NCBI GenBank assembly: GCA_026874595.1
Contig: CM049314.1
Location: 64,638,800 to 64,702,799 of the forward strand
Origin: Sipunculus nudus
Taxonomy: Eukaryota; Annelida; Sipuncula; Golfingiida; Sipunculidae
Direction of reading: 5' to 3'
Length of the DNA: 64,000 bases
Shown: piece after piece, positions 25,036 to 35,807 of the stretch
How the letters are laid out: each line of letters starts with the position of its first letter
How positions within the stretch are numbered: the first letter of the stretch is position 1
The notes under the pieces: model-generated
Seen by the model: the letters and a program-made list of their open reading frames with translations, nothing else
The model's database searches: none
Told to the model about the DNA's origin: nothing
Made by a program: the position numbers and the translations under genes

Positions 25036-25974
25036 CATATGATTTTATATACATAGATTTTGCTGTATACTTGAAGTTTGTAACATTTTGTTGCAGCTGA
25101 ATGTAATTTACCGTTTTCAGCTGGTTGGCTATGGTTTTTTTGTTACCCTTCAGTACGAAGCACCAAAACTGCATCCTAATACTGGTGCACTTAGGTGATA
25201 CCGCCGAATTTGGAGCCAAGCTTACACTTTCTAAATCCATTATGTAACTCAATTACATAACTGATCTCTTAATGTTTCAACGCAGGCTGTCAAAAGTGCA
25301 GCGTGGGCGGACGGTAAGTAATAGAACGATCCACTTGTGTGTTTGGCGCAATGGGGCATTTGGGAAAATGTTGTCCAAATCGTCAATTCCCTGTCAACCG
25401 TTACTCCGCAAGACTGGCCGATCCTTTTTTACCGTCTCAATAAATTTCTGGACACTCATTCCAAGATTTTGGACAAAAACAGTTCACAAACCTTAGAAAT
25501 TACGTGAGCATTAGTACAGCTTTTTCTTTCAGGTGAAATATTTGAACATCCGTATTTTTTCTTTAATTTGTTTGGTGGAGATCACCTCTTCAATTGTTAT
25601 TGCCTGATACGGCACTGCTATTAGGGTTTAGGGGCGGCACAATCTGCGACCACAATGCACCTCGGCTTCTACATAAAAAAAGGTAGTGAAGAGGGTGAGC
25701 TTTTTTTGTTGGATTAGAATTGTTTCACGGGAAGTTACATTAAGATGGGAATTTTTTTGTGGTATGGACTTACGGAATAAATTACAATATTTGTGCACAG
25801 TATATTAAAAAATATGTTTCCTAGAATGTAGCTCATTTTGATTTTAAAGTTTGACAGTTGAGAAAAGTATTCATGAGCGTCCCACAATCCTATCAAAAAT
25901 AATATCCTGTCGAAAAGAAACTGCCTCTGGCGGAAGGGATTCGCTGGATTATCAAAGAAATATTTATATCTGCA

Positions 25975-26052
25975 AAATCTCCTCGGTTGAGATTCGAACT
26001 CACGATATCCCGGATCTGAGTCCCATGCAGTTACATCACTTCCTTGCAATCT
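25975..26052 (-). mobile_element. tRNA-like SINE head, copy 2 (fragment)
   Basis: On the minus strand this reads GGGACTCAGATCC, then TGAGTTCGAATCTCAACCG and AGGAGATTTTGCA, matching the head of the 35.4-kb SINE. The SINE body is missing downstream. The B-box-like GAGTTCGAATCTC is intact. Confidence 0.7.
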
Positions 26053-26143
26053 GATTAACTGCTGTGGTTAACCAATAGAGGCAAATTACAAAGCTTTAAA
26101 ACTGAATGGCCACGAAGCTACGCTTTCCCCGCCGGCGTTATAC

Positions 26144-26490
26144 ACTGTAGTCGTCCCAGTCGTGGCAAGGTTCTCTGGGCTCGAACCCAAGGATTAACAC
26201 AGAGCAAAGGCTTGTAAATAGACCACTTTGAGTGTTGTATTCCCCTGCGAATTCAGCCCAACTCTTGTTGATCTGAAAACCCAAGTCCTGGCATAGAGCC
26301 AGATTCGGATTAACGATAGCTTGTCTACCGGTGTAATCGAACCAACGACAGCGGGTGTCGCACGTTCCGGGCTAGATGCACAATGTAATACCACGCTCTC
26401 AGAGCTCTGTGAGCACCCTGGTGTTCATGCCCAGAGAACCTTTCTACACACAGCAGCGGTTACACGAAAGGATGTCTGGGACGACTGCAG
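26144..26490 (-). mobile_element. Foldback structure with a second tRNA-like sequence
   Basis: Inverted arms: AGTCGTCCCAG and AAGGTTCTCTGGGC at 26149-26180, with reverse complements at 26429-26442 and 26476-26490; the right arm has about 32 extra bases between the two blocks. Between the arms, on the minus strand, is a tRNA-like sequence: AGAGCTCTGAGAGCG, CCCGGAACGTGCGACACCCG, then GGTTCGATTACACC (26331-26344), a good pol III B box. It differs from the main SINE family of this window, so it is probably a second SINE family or a composite of two opposed copies. Confidence 0.6.
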
Positions 26491-28631
26491 TTTTTAACCG
26501 CTGAGTGAGGAGCGTACTATCGTGCTAAGCCAGATTTATTTTGATATAATTGATGAATAAAATAAAGTACTTTGGCTCTATCAGACGGGTCATGTGTCAT
26601 CGAAAACCTAAACAATACAAAATCCATGGGAATGGTAATTATGCTTTAAAATTTAAATTTCACCACTGACGCATTTAACCCGAATCAAAGTATTTATATC
26701 GAGCTATATACCAGTGACATTTAGCATCTGAGCTTTCGGAGATTTTTGTCATTTGTATACCAAGGTTAAATGTTGTTCCTAAAGGATTTTGTATACAGGT
26801 CACAAGCATGTAGGTAATTTGTTTCATAGTTTACTTGCTAGTCATTCACTCAAATATAACGCAAATAAATATTAATGCAGATTATGCATATATTTAATTC
26901 CATAATGTTCATCAAAGTAATCCGATAATGAATATGCCACACAGGTTATGACGAAACTTGAGAATCAACACTTGAAAATGCTGCACTGAAAAAAAGGATT
27001 AGTACTATTTTTGTAAGAGCTGCAGTTTTAAAACTGTGCCCAATTTATGGAATCATCCCATAATGAACATCACGTTATGATAACTGTTATGATTTATCAG
27101 GTTGGGTCTAGCTGGGCGTGTGTTTCAATTTCACACATTTAGAGAAGATAGATGAAGGGGCCTTTACATGTTTTGGAAGTCTGGCTTGTGTATTGCATTG
27201 TATTAAAAAGTAAACCAAACTGTAATAGTTGTGAACATGGTTTCACTCTATCACACTGGGCTTACCTTTTAATGTTTTAACAGTACCAAAAACCAAAGCC
27301 ACAGCGATAATTGTATCCCCGATATAAAGAGATTCGTACGGACAAATCTGAACTGCAATGTTTCCGATTCTTTCGATCATTATGTAGATTCATCTTTAAG
27401 ATTCGGCACTGCTAAGGTTACGTACTGTAAAGTATGAAATTTTATAATTTTAACCATCTTATTGAAACATTATCTTTTATTCAATATTTTTGAGGTATTA
27501 ACAAAATGTGTGCCTGTAATGTATATGGAAGAGCTTATATCAGATTTCGATATATATTCTTAAAAGACTTTGAAAGGATCAAATTTGCTCTTTTACGCTC
27601 ATTATCTATCAATAATCGATACTGTTTGCGTCAGCACAGACATTTTAAAGAGCCACGTAGGCGGAATAGACGTAACAGCACAATCAATTCTAAAGTTTTG
27701 ACATTAAGAGATGATCGCTAAATCATGGTCGCGGATCTAAGCCTATGTATTTTACACTATCAAAGTATAATTTGAAAGAACACTTACAAATATTAGCTAT
27801 ACCTTCTGAAGTCATGACGTCATACATACAGACTGTAGCCAGCCACAACATAATCTCATCGTCTTTACCGGAAACCTCGTCGAACCATGGAATTAAAAAT
27901 AAATGTGTTATGTCATGTTTTTATCTGAAAGGTTTCATGTGGATTACATTTACCGAGAAACATATGTACCGGAATGTTGATCAAAGTTAAAAATCTCGAG
28001 GTTCAAACTTTGTACTTTAGGCTGATGATCCGGTGTTATAATACTATCTTTGGACAAAATCTTGTCTAAGGATACAAGATAAGAAGATTTCTTAAAGTAG
28101 CACCCCTGGCAAAATCACTTTGATCAAAAACAACCATCAAGGCATTTTAAATGATATAAGAACCATATAGTATGTGAACAATTTCAAACTTTGTGTAGTG
28201 TTCTTCAGATGGTATATGTATTAATAAAAGTCACGTTATTTTTATATACGAAATTTTAACAAATTTGAGAATTATAATTTCTGGTACATAATTTTAACAA
28301 CCAATAATAGAAAACCACTTTTTTTCCTTCAACATGTATATTTCTTATTGGGAAAGTGAATTAAAAAATGTTTCATTGAAAGGAATATTTTAATTCAATA
28401 GAATTAAAAGTTAGATGTTCAAAGATATTTTACTAGACTCGTGTAAATACAAACACATATCATGAGGTTTAATTATGGCATCATTCTCGCCGTTTGGTTC
28501 TATTCATCTTCATTCAATCGATCGTGTTTAGACCTAATCTAGAAAAAAAGTTCTCTAATATATAGCCATTCTGTAATTGTTTTTTCTTATTGAAAAGGTG
28601 TAAATACTTATTAAGACTATGTTCCTCTGGT
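26491..28631. other. No recognised gene
   Basis: AT-rich. Two plus-strand open frames at 27506-27721 and 27745-27990 (71 and 81 codons) are adjacent but unlike any family I know. The first has a basic C-terminal stretch (EPRRRNRRNS). There is no supporting splice or paralog evidence. Confidence 0.5.
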
Positions 28632-28815
28632 AGTCGACTTCAGATTACCCCAGGGCATTACCTGAACCTTATTTAAGATTTAACTAACTGATAAATTATT
28701 ACGCTTTTAAGCCACAACCCAAAATTTTTTGAAACAGGTTTTAAGTTACCCTAGTGGGACGGGATATTCTAAAATTGATTTCAAATTAGCAAGGGTAATC
28801 TGAAATCGATTTCAA
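28632..28815. repeat. Imperfect inverted and direct repeat cluster
   Basis: GTCGACTTCAGATTACCCC at about 28634 is an imperfect inverted match of GGGTAATCTGAAATCGA at about 28794. GATTTCAAA also recurs at 28777 and 28808 with a ~31-bp shift. It could be a decayed MITE of about 185 bp. Confidence 0.35.
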
Positions 28816-29886
28816 AATGCCCCCGGTAAACTGAATCGGGGATCATCTGAAATAGCTACACCGGATTTGCTCGAGATCACATCTGTTGCTGCCATCCTAA
28901 ATGTAGCAGCATTCCCGTTCTATTAATTTTATCTTCCTACCCCGCGTTTTTTCGAAACAGTTGCATCTCTTACGTCAGAGAAAAAAAATGATAATAATAA
29001 TAACTCCAGCCATGTCATGATGAAAGTGTCACATTCGCTATCTTCGATAAAAACCCCTCAAACAGTATTTATGGAGGTTTTGATATTTCCAGAAAAGTCT
29101 CTCACAGGGACAATATCACGCAACATACGGTGATTATCACATTGAAAAAGGAACAATACCGGATGTCGTCTGCAGTCTCGCGTCAGGTAAAGCAAAATTT
29201 CCATTTTACGGATTTGGAAGGCAGATTTTATGTATCATATTGATATTTCTTCGCAACAGCGTGGGACGTCTCGTCTGCAAAAACAAATACTCTGACATTT
29301 TGAAATTCAGAAAGACAGACCCACGGTATAACAAGTGTTGCTTTTCATGGAAAAGAGTATTGTCGGCAAACGGCAAAATTAATTTGTGAGTAATACCACC
29401 AAACGGAGTAGATGAACTGCGCTCTACCAAAGCGTAGTGATTGCTTGGAACTAAAAAGTATAGTTTTGCATTGATGTTTTACGTTTCTCAGACCAGTCAC
29501 GTATATGGGATCTTTTTCATGTATAAAACGCAAAAAGAAATGGCATATGTAAAGGTATGAATTACAAAAATTGAAAGGCTCTCAGATATCATCCACATGT
29601 GTACATTAATATTGAGGTAAATGATACGTAGCATTTGAGTCAGAGGCCCATAAAAGGTATTGAATAAATGAAGGATATTCTTCTTTCTCATAAGATGAAA
29701 TTTTTTTTATTAGGTTAGGAATTGCATAAGATACACCTTACATATTTACATGTTACTTAGCAAAGAATATGAGTAACGATTTTTTTACATATCGTGTCGC
29801 TTATGAAATATCTACACACAGACACAGAGTGGTCAAGCTGATCAGTATATCCCCTGAAAGTGGTAATGATAAACATCCCACTTGGA
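28816..29886. other. No recognised gene
   Basis: AT-rich unique sequence. Three overlapping minus-strand open frames (62-74 codons, 29206-29691) have no recognisable motif. Confidence 0.5.
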
Positions 29887-30252
29887 CTTCTGTGATATTG
29901 AGTACAGTGCAGGACTTAAAGGTCGCGAGTTCAAATCTCAGTCGATGAACGGTGATATTCTTCACGTTCTGTCCCATCCAAAGCGAGCGCCCCACAGCCA
30001 CGTATATCTACTAGGTAATATGTCCGTTGAAAGTTCTTCGGAGTTATGACCCAGTAATGGGATGATTACACACTCGGGACTTAACGGTGCGGAAGATCCC
30101 GGGCCTGGGTGATATGACATGAAGCGAGTGCAACCGCATTGTCACGTAGTCCCCAAACCGAACTGGAACTATGGAACTAATAAAGATTTAGATTTGACAA
30201 CATAAAAAGGAAGCGGTTGCCCGCACAAAAAATAATAAAAGTAAAAAAAACA
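29887..30252 (+). mobile_element. tRNA-derived SINE, copy 3
   Basis: Head with GCAGGACTTAAAGG and the B-box-like GAGTTCAAATCTC at 29927-29939. The body has AGCGAGCGCC, GATCCCGGGCCTGGG and CCCCAAACCGAACTGGAACT, and the 3' end is GGAAGCGGTTGCCCG followed by an A-rich tail. The order matches the 18.0-kb and 35.4-kb copies; the middle of the body is more diverged. Confidence 0.8.
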
Positions 30253-31229
30253 AGGTCTTACCAAAGTAACTGGTACCATCAATTGGGTTAAGGTTATCTG
30301 AATCTGAAACCTTCCGGTCTACAGATAGTGGCTGCCATAAAAATATATTTGCATGTGATAATGATTAGTATGAAGAATGATTTTTTTATTAAAAAAACAG
30401 AGACTTCATAATGATTCGTTGACTTTATATCGACCAATCCGTAAATTTAAGAGACACTCAATCCCGTAGTTATTCATAAAAGACGTCCTAGCTGGACAAG
30501 ATAGAAGATGATCGCATTGTAATGGTAATTTACAATTGATCACCAAACCTACATTTTACGCGGCTTATGATTGAGACATAAATCTGTCACTCTGTCAGTG
30601 ATTAGATGCGCCCCCTAATTACGCCTTGCTAATTGTTTACACCATATATTACTTTCTAAGCCAATGCCTAAACGGCTCTCCAACCAACAGCGAGAAGAAT
30701 TTAATACCAGTTTTCTTCGCCATTAAATGCTTTACCTTTGTCTTGTTATATTGAGTCATGGCAACACCCAAATTGAAATGCATCGAGTGGTAAATTGATG
30801 TATCTCTCTCCCTCTCTGAACCCTGTTAAATACCATGACTGATCGAACCGTCCCGAATGATAGACGCCGACATGAGTTCATTTCGTCTTTTGATAGATCA
30901 GGTGTCAAAATACATACTGACGTATTATAAAGCCATGAGAAAAAACGCCCCGCTGAGAACAAAAGATTGTCACTTGAAAGGAATTTTTTGAAGATGTGTA
31001 TATATAGGATTTTGTAATTTACCTCATGCAGTTATAATGATAACTTTGCTACTTTTAGAAAAGTTGCAGTTCAGATGCATCACTTGCAGATGTGAGATTA
31101 TTTGCAGCTCTTATCTTTATAATCATGGCATACCAAGCAGAATCGTATTGTATCAGTTGTTTATGTCTGATGGGGTCAATGCTATATATAGAGCACTTTC
31201 ACTATAATGTATTTAACTTCTGTGTGTAT

Positions 31230-31232
<3 letters not shown>
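30253..31232. other. No recognised gene
   Basis: Unique AT-rich sequence. The 68-codon minus-strand open frame at 30756-30962 has no motif I recognise. Confidence 0.5.

Positions 31233-31285
<53 letters not shown>
31233..31285. repeat. (AT)n microsatellite, left of the LTR-like element
   Basis: 53 bases of pure AT dinucleotides ending directly at the TGTTACGG terminus of the LTR-like element. Confidence 0.98.
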
Positions 31286-31289
<4 letters not shown>

Positions 31290-31981
31290 ACGGAGCCTAA
31301 TAAACAGATCACGTATGCGTGAAGAACACAGATTCTGTAACGGAGATAAAAAAAAATCAGATTCTGTAACATTAGGCAGCGTGAAATGAAGTCAGTGTTT
31401 TTTTGTTAATAAATAACTATAATTTATTCTTAAAACAACCCTAACATTACAATACACTAAATCAATACAAATATACAGTAAAACAGCGGTATAACAACAA
31501 ATCAATATAATCACACAGTGAAATACACAAAGTGCACAGTACCTGGATACCACCACCGTCACAACGACAACAATCCAGTGTAAAGCTCTTATAACAATCC
31601 AGAAAGTAAACTGAAGTCCAAATGCACAAAATCCAGGAGAAAGTCTGACCAAAATCTTTAATTGCCGCACTCGTCGGATAAGGTCCCAGAAACTGACACA
31701 CGCTTTTGCGTCCGCTGGAAATCTTCTCTGCTGCTCTCCCGGCTCTAAAACACAGCCCCTTTATATACTCTTCACCCCAAGCCGAGAATTTTCCACTTCT
31801 CAACCAGTCTAAAAGATTTTACACAACACAGTAAACACGCGTTACATGAATCATCTAGAAGAACATCGCTGTGTGTCTCTACATACCAGGGTCCACACGT
31901 GACTCACGACCAGGCGAGAAAGCCCAAGGCTAGCATGACAACGAGAGTTCAACTAGTACGGATTAAACTGCGAATATAACA
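31286..31981 (-). mobile_element. LTR-like element, 696 bp, probably solo
   Basis: On the minus strand it begins TGTTATATTCGCAG and ends GGCTCCGTAACA, so it has TG..CA termini. A TATATAA box lies at 31761-31766 and an AATAAA signal about 330 bp downstream at 31433-31438, the expected promoter-R-polyA layout of an LTR. Overlapping minus-strand open frames (92 and 113 codons) lie in this region and are not recognised as protein. Its 3' end abuts (AT)n. A 101-bp piece of the same 3' end sits at 55095-55195, again directly before (AT)n. No matching target duplication is seen. An alternative is the 3' end of another retroelement class that inserts at or ends in (AT)n. Confidence 0.6.
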
Positions 31982-32133
31982 ATTGGCCCGGCAAGGATGT
32001 CACAACACGAGTTACGCCCGTGTCACACATTAAAAAGAGCACCTGTAACAATTTATACCTCAATATACCATGCTCTGTTACTTAACCTTCAGCGCTGTGT
32101 GACCGCGGAGGAAAGACTGCGTTCTCACAGATC

Positions 32134-32136
<3 letters not shown>
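31982..32136. other. 155-bp segment between LTR-like element and (AT)n
   Basis: Starts ATTGGCCCGGCAAGG and ends CACAGATCATG before the next (AT)n. Because (AT)n bounds both this segment and the LTR-like element, the two may have entered together. No protein frame. Confidence 0.4.

Positions 32137-32184
<48 letters not shown>
32137..32184. repeat. (AT)n microsatellite, right of the LTR-like insert
   Basis: 48 bases of TA dinucleotides, followed by ACCGCC and a poly-C run of 12 at 32197-32208. Confidence 0.98.
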
Positions 32185-32185
<1 letters not shown>

Positions 32186-32396
32186 CCGCCACTGGACCCC
32201 CCCCCCCCTCAAGGGATCTTATTGGTCAGTTACTTTATCCGACTGTTCTGATTGGTCAGGTTAGAGTTGCATTATTATGAGTCATAATTACATCGGATTT
32301 TGTCGTTACCGATTAAATTGCAGAAACGAAGAATCGATGACCCTTTGAATTGCAAAGTTTGAAAGTTAATTACTTTTAATCTTCAAATATCTATCT

Positions 32397-32397
32397 T

Positions 32398-32447
<50 letters not shown>
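32397..32447. repeat. Compound (CA)n(TA)n microsatellite
   Basis: About 15 bases of CA repeats pass directly into about 36 bases of TA repeats. Confidence 0.97.
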
Positions 32448-32451
<4 letters not shown>

Positions 32452-32693
32452 ATATTTAGCAATTTACTCATATTTATATGCATACATGTAATTAATCTCA
32501 GGTGTGTGCATCAGTACTGTTTCGTTGGCGCAGAATGAGTCTCAGTTGCCCTCAATGTTCAGGTATAGATCTCGATATAAATGTGACTAAACTCATATAA
32601 ATAATATACATCCACCAGCACACGAACGGAGATGAACGCATACCCTCTTGGCTTAGGCAATAAAACTTAATTTATTGCTAACATGCTGTTACA

Positions 32694-33509
32694 CAAGAGT
32701 GACTTAATTATTTATAGATTGGATATTAATCAGTATGCTAGCTACTCCCGTGGAAAATCCACGGCTCTATCTGATGCATATTTTTGTAGTGAGCTGATAG
32801 GAACTAAACGACGCATATTTTAATCCTAAGGTTTTTGCAGGAACTTTTATGTGTTTCACTAATATAATATAAAGATTACTTCTGCTAGAATTATCCAGGA
32901 ACACCCTCCCCTAAAATATAACATAGAAAGAAAAATGATTCTATTCCAGAAATTGCACAAAAAAATAAATTTAGGAAAGAGACGTGAGGCATATACAGGG
33001 TGTACGAATTTTTAAGTGAGAAGTTTTTTTCCGATAAATAACATAGGTCCGACAGCTTCTTTACTTCGGAAATATCGTAAATATAAAACGATCGTATAAA
33101 GAAGCATTCTACCGTGAAATTATATGAAAGATGCTTTGTATTAGATGAAGCGCAGGCGACATCATGAAACACGATGTTTATTCAGTGTAGTCAGTTGAGG
33201 GTATAGTCTAAGGCATTTTAACAGACACACGCGTTAATTGTATACATATGCATAAGTCGTTGAAGTCTCTTGTACGCGAAACGTATAGCTGCCAATGTGA
33301 ATAAAGATAGGCCAAGAAAAATATTTTCCAACAGTATTATTTTTTTAAGTACTGTATATTGTCATGGAATAAGCAGGTCTGATATAAAATTTACAATTCT
33401 CCCGGATAAAAAAACAGGTTGATATATTTCGATGAAAGCATTTTGCAAAAAAACCACTTCAGCCATGATTTGTTGCATTGTCTTTCAGCAAATTAATGAA
33501 AAACGTAAT
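32694..33509. other. No recognised gene
   Basis: AT-rich sequence. A 93-codon minus-strand open frame (32891-33172) is rich in hydrophobic and serine residues and has no recognisable motif. Confidence 0.5.
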
Positions 33510-33720
33510 ATACAGATTTTGTTGAAAATTGTAGAGGGGTAGAGTAAAACTGCATCCGTTAACCCATAACATTTTTGGAGGTGGGGATTACAGGTCGCCT
33601 CCTGAAAAAGCGTGACAGGAGAAAAATGTTTTGCTGAACAATTGTAGAGGGTTAGGGTAAAGACATTTCAAAAGTCCATTTCATTTTGGAGGTAATACGA
33701 ATCACCACAATATATATTTT
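33510..33720. repeat. Degenerate tandem pair, ~112-bp unit
   Basis: TTTTGTTGAAAATTGTAGAG at about 33517 and TTTTGCTGAACAATTGTAGAG at about 33629, each followed by GGGTAGAGTAAA-like sequence and later CATTTTTGGAGG or CATTTTGGAGG. The units are diverged but collinear. Confidence 0.7.
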
Positions 33721-33824
33721 CTTATAAACCATTATGACAAAGGACCATTCATTTGTCCCCGTGTGAAGCCATCCATTCGTATTTATTTGTTGTGCCACTC
33801 GCAAGGTGAACAAATATATGTGAA

Positions 33825-33869
33825 CCCCCCCAGCCGACCCCCACCCATCCCCAGACCCCCATCCAACCC
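33825..33869 (-). other. G-quadruplex motif on minus strand
   Basis: The plus strand has C-runs of 7, 5, 3, 4 and 5 separated by 6, 1, 2 and 3 bases. The minus strand therefore carries four or more G-runs of at least 3 with short loops, the classical intramolecular G-quadruplex pattern, in otherwise AT-rich DNA. Confidence 0.75.
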
Positions 33870-35400
33870 GAATGATAATTATGTTGTGGGGCTTCTTTTA
33901 GAAAAGAAATCTTCATAAAACACATGGCTTGGCCGAACTTTTGAAACCATGGTTATCATGGATAGATATTGTTGAAGGTATAAAAATCAACATACCTGGA
34001 ACCCATAAAAAATGTGTCAAACGGTTTTCGCATTGAAGACGGAGTCATGTGGTCTTTGGATTAAAAAACCTTTACATCCTTTGAGAGAGAAAATTCCTTT
34101 AGAGGCGTTACAATGGATATGGGGGATCAATGGGGATTATAGTGGACCTGCGCGACCGTGTATTGCACGGAAATTCCTTTTAGGCAGGACATGCGCGCTG
34201 GCCAGGGTCTTAACAGGCCAGTGAAAATCCCCGAGGCGCCTCTTGAAAAATCGTCAGGGGCGTGTAGGACCTTGCAGCACAAAAGAAATAGGGGCACCTA
34301 ATGGAGAAATATTAAAATTACTAATTATTCAGCTTAAAATGGCATTATTCCGCAAAATAAAATAAACTTGTCTTAGAAGAGCACACCACCGATACGTCTG
34401 CCGAATTTGGAGAGTCAAATCAGAACGGAAGCAGGTAAACCGTCGTCTAGAAAAAAACCCAACTCCTAATTATTATATTGATTCTTGTAAGAGCCGTATG
34501 GCCGCATTTTCAGTAATTATGCATAATTAAATATGTAATTATGAAGTCTGCAGATAGGTAAGTGTCTGATAAAAAAAAAGTTAAGCGACCAAATACAGTA
34601 TAATACCCGTCATAAGTATGTCGATTAAATGTGTGTGAATTATAGCTACAGATAATATAAGAATACTTGTGAGTGCAGAGAAATGTGTGTCACGGTTCAC
34701 CAAACCAATGGCTACACTGCAGGTGAGAACTGCGTAACAGATCCGTGGCGGTCTCTAATGTATGGGAATGAACCAAGCCGTCTGCCGGGATAATCAAGCC
34801 TCCTATCTATCTACCTTTTCTGTGGCATTTAATTGATTTCTTGCCTATTCCGCCTTTTATATTAATGAGTTGTTGGTTATCTCTTTTAAAATAAGAATAA
34901 TTCTTATAACCCCTCTGAGAGGAATATATAAGCTTTTTATATATACGAGTTGTTAGTAAACAAATCATATAAATATTGATCAACAGAATTACCTTGTAAA
35001 CCAAGTTATTTGGTTACACATGTGGAGAATTCGAAAAGCCATTCTGTTTCATCTGAGTTTTTGTCGGATTTGCCTGTTGAGTGTGTTATTATTTATTGGA
35101 GGTTCACCAAACAAAAAATATATATCATAAAAAAAAGAACAGACTGAATGAGGTGGGATGGGCGTTTACTGACCTATTTTTACAAAAGGTTCAATAGATT
35201 ATCTTAAGTTGATAGATATCAGATAATGGAATAGGCCCCTTGAAATACAAAACAAATATTACTGTAATTAAGATTACATCCAAAACTTTATTGTCTGTTC
35301 CTTGGATGAAAGCATAATTCCCCACAAAATGGCATCATAACAGGTTTTACACTTTTTGACTTAAATTGCTGTTCGCAAAAAAATAAATAAATAAATAAAC
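33870..35400. other. No recognised gene
   Basis: Unique sequence. The 70-codon plus-strand open frame 34012-34224 covers a locally more balanced GC patch but shows no family motif. Just before 35401 there are four ATAA units, a possible SINE target. Confidence 0.5.
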
Positions 35401-35807
35401 CTGCTGTAGCTCAGGGGTAGAGCACAGGACTCAAAGCCAGGAGTGGTGAGTTCGAATCTCAGCCGAGGCGGTGAGATTTTGCACGGTCGGCCCCCAATCA
35501 GGGTGAGCGCTCTGCAGGCTTTATGGGAACGCCGTGCCCAACGGAACTGTTTCACTCACAAACGAGCGCGACATTCGGGGAACCAAGCAATGGTGTCAAT
35601 TATACATCCAGGTACCGCATGTGCAGGCAGTAGTCACCGGGCCTGGTTAAAACCAGGATATACAATGAAAGAAAACGTGTGATACTGTCCTCTCACGGAG
35701 TCCGAATTGGGAATTGAATTCTGCAGATGTAGACATAGTTAGGCTAGCATTAAGAAAATGGAGGCGGTTACCTTCAACAACAACAAAAAAAAAAATAAAA
35801 ACAAAAA
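35401..35807 (+). mobile_element. tRNA-derived SINE, copy 4 (best preserved)
   Basis: The tRNA head has a canonical A box TAGCTCAGGGG (35407-35417) and B box GAGTTCGAATCTC (35448-35460). Head and body are continuous: AGATTTTGCACGG, CAGGGTGAGCGCTC, GTTTCACTCACAAACGAG, ATTCGGGGAACC, CACGGAGTCCGAATTGG, TTCTGCAGATGTAGACATAG, GGAGGCGGTTACC and a (CAA)n/A-rich tail. Open frames of 64 and 79 codons lie inside and are not protein. It serves as the reference for the other copies. Pol III transcription is expected from the boxes but not shown. Confidence 0.92.

Noticed and set aside
31286-32000. LTR in plus orientation with TGGCCCGGCAAGG as a primer-binding site just after it
   Set aside because: The match to a tRNA 3' end could not be established, and the TATA and AATAAA signals support the minus orientation.
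35401-35475. Functional tRNA gene
   Set aside because: Good A and B boxes, but the acceptor stem does not pair well and the sequence continues into a repeated SINE body.
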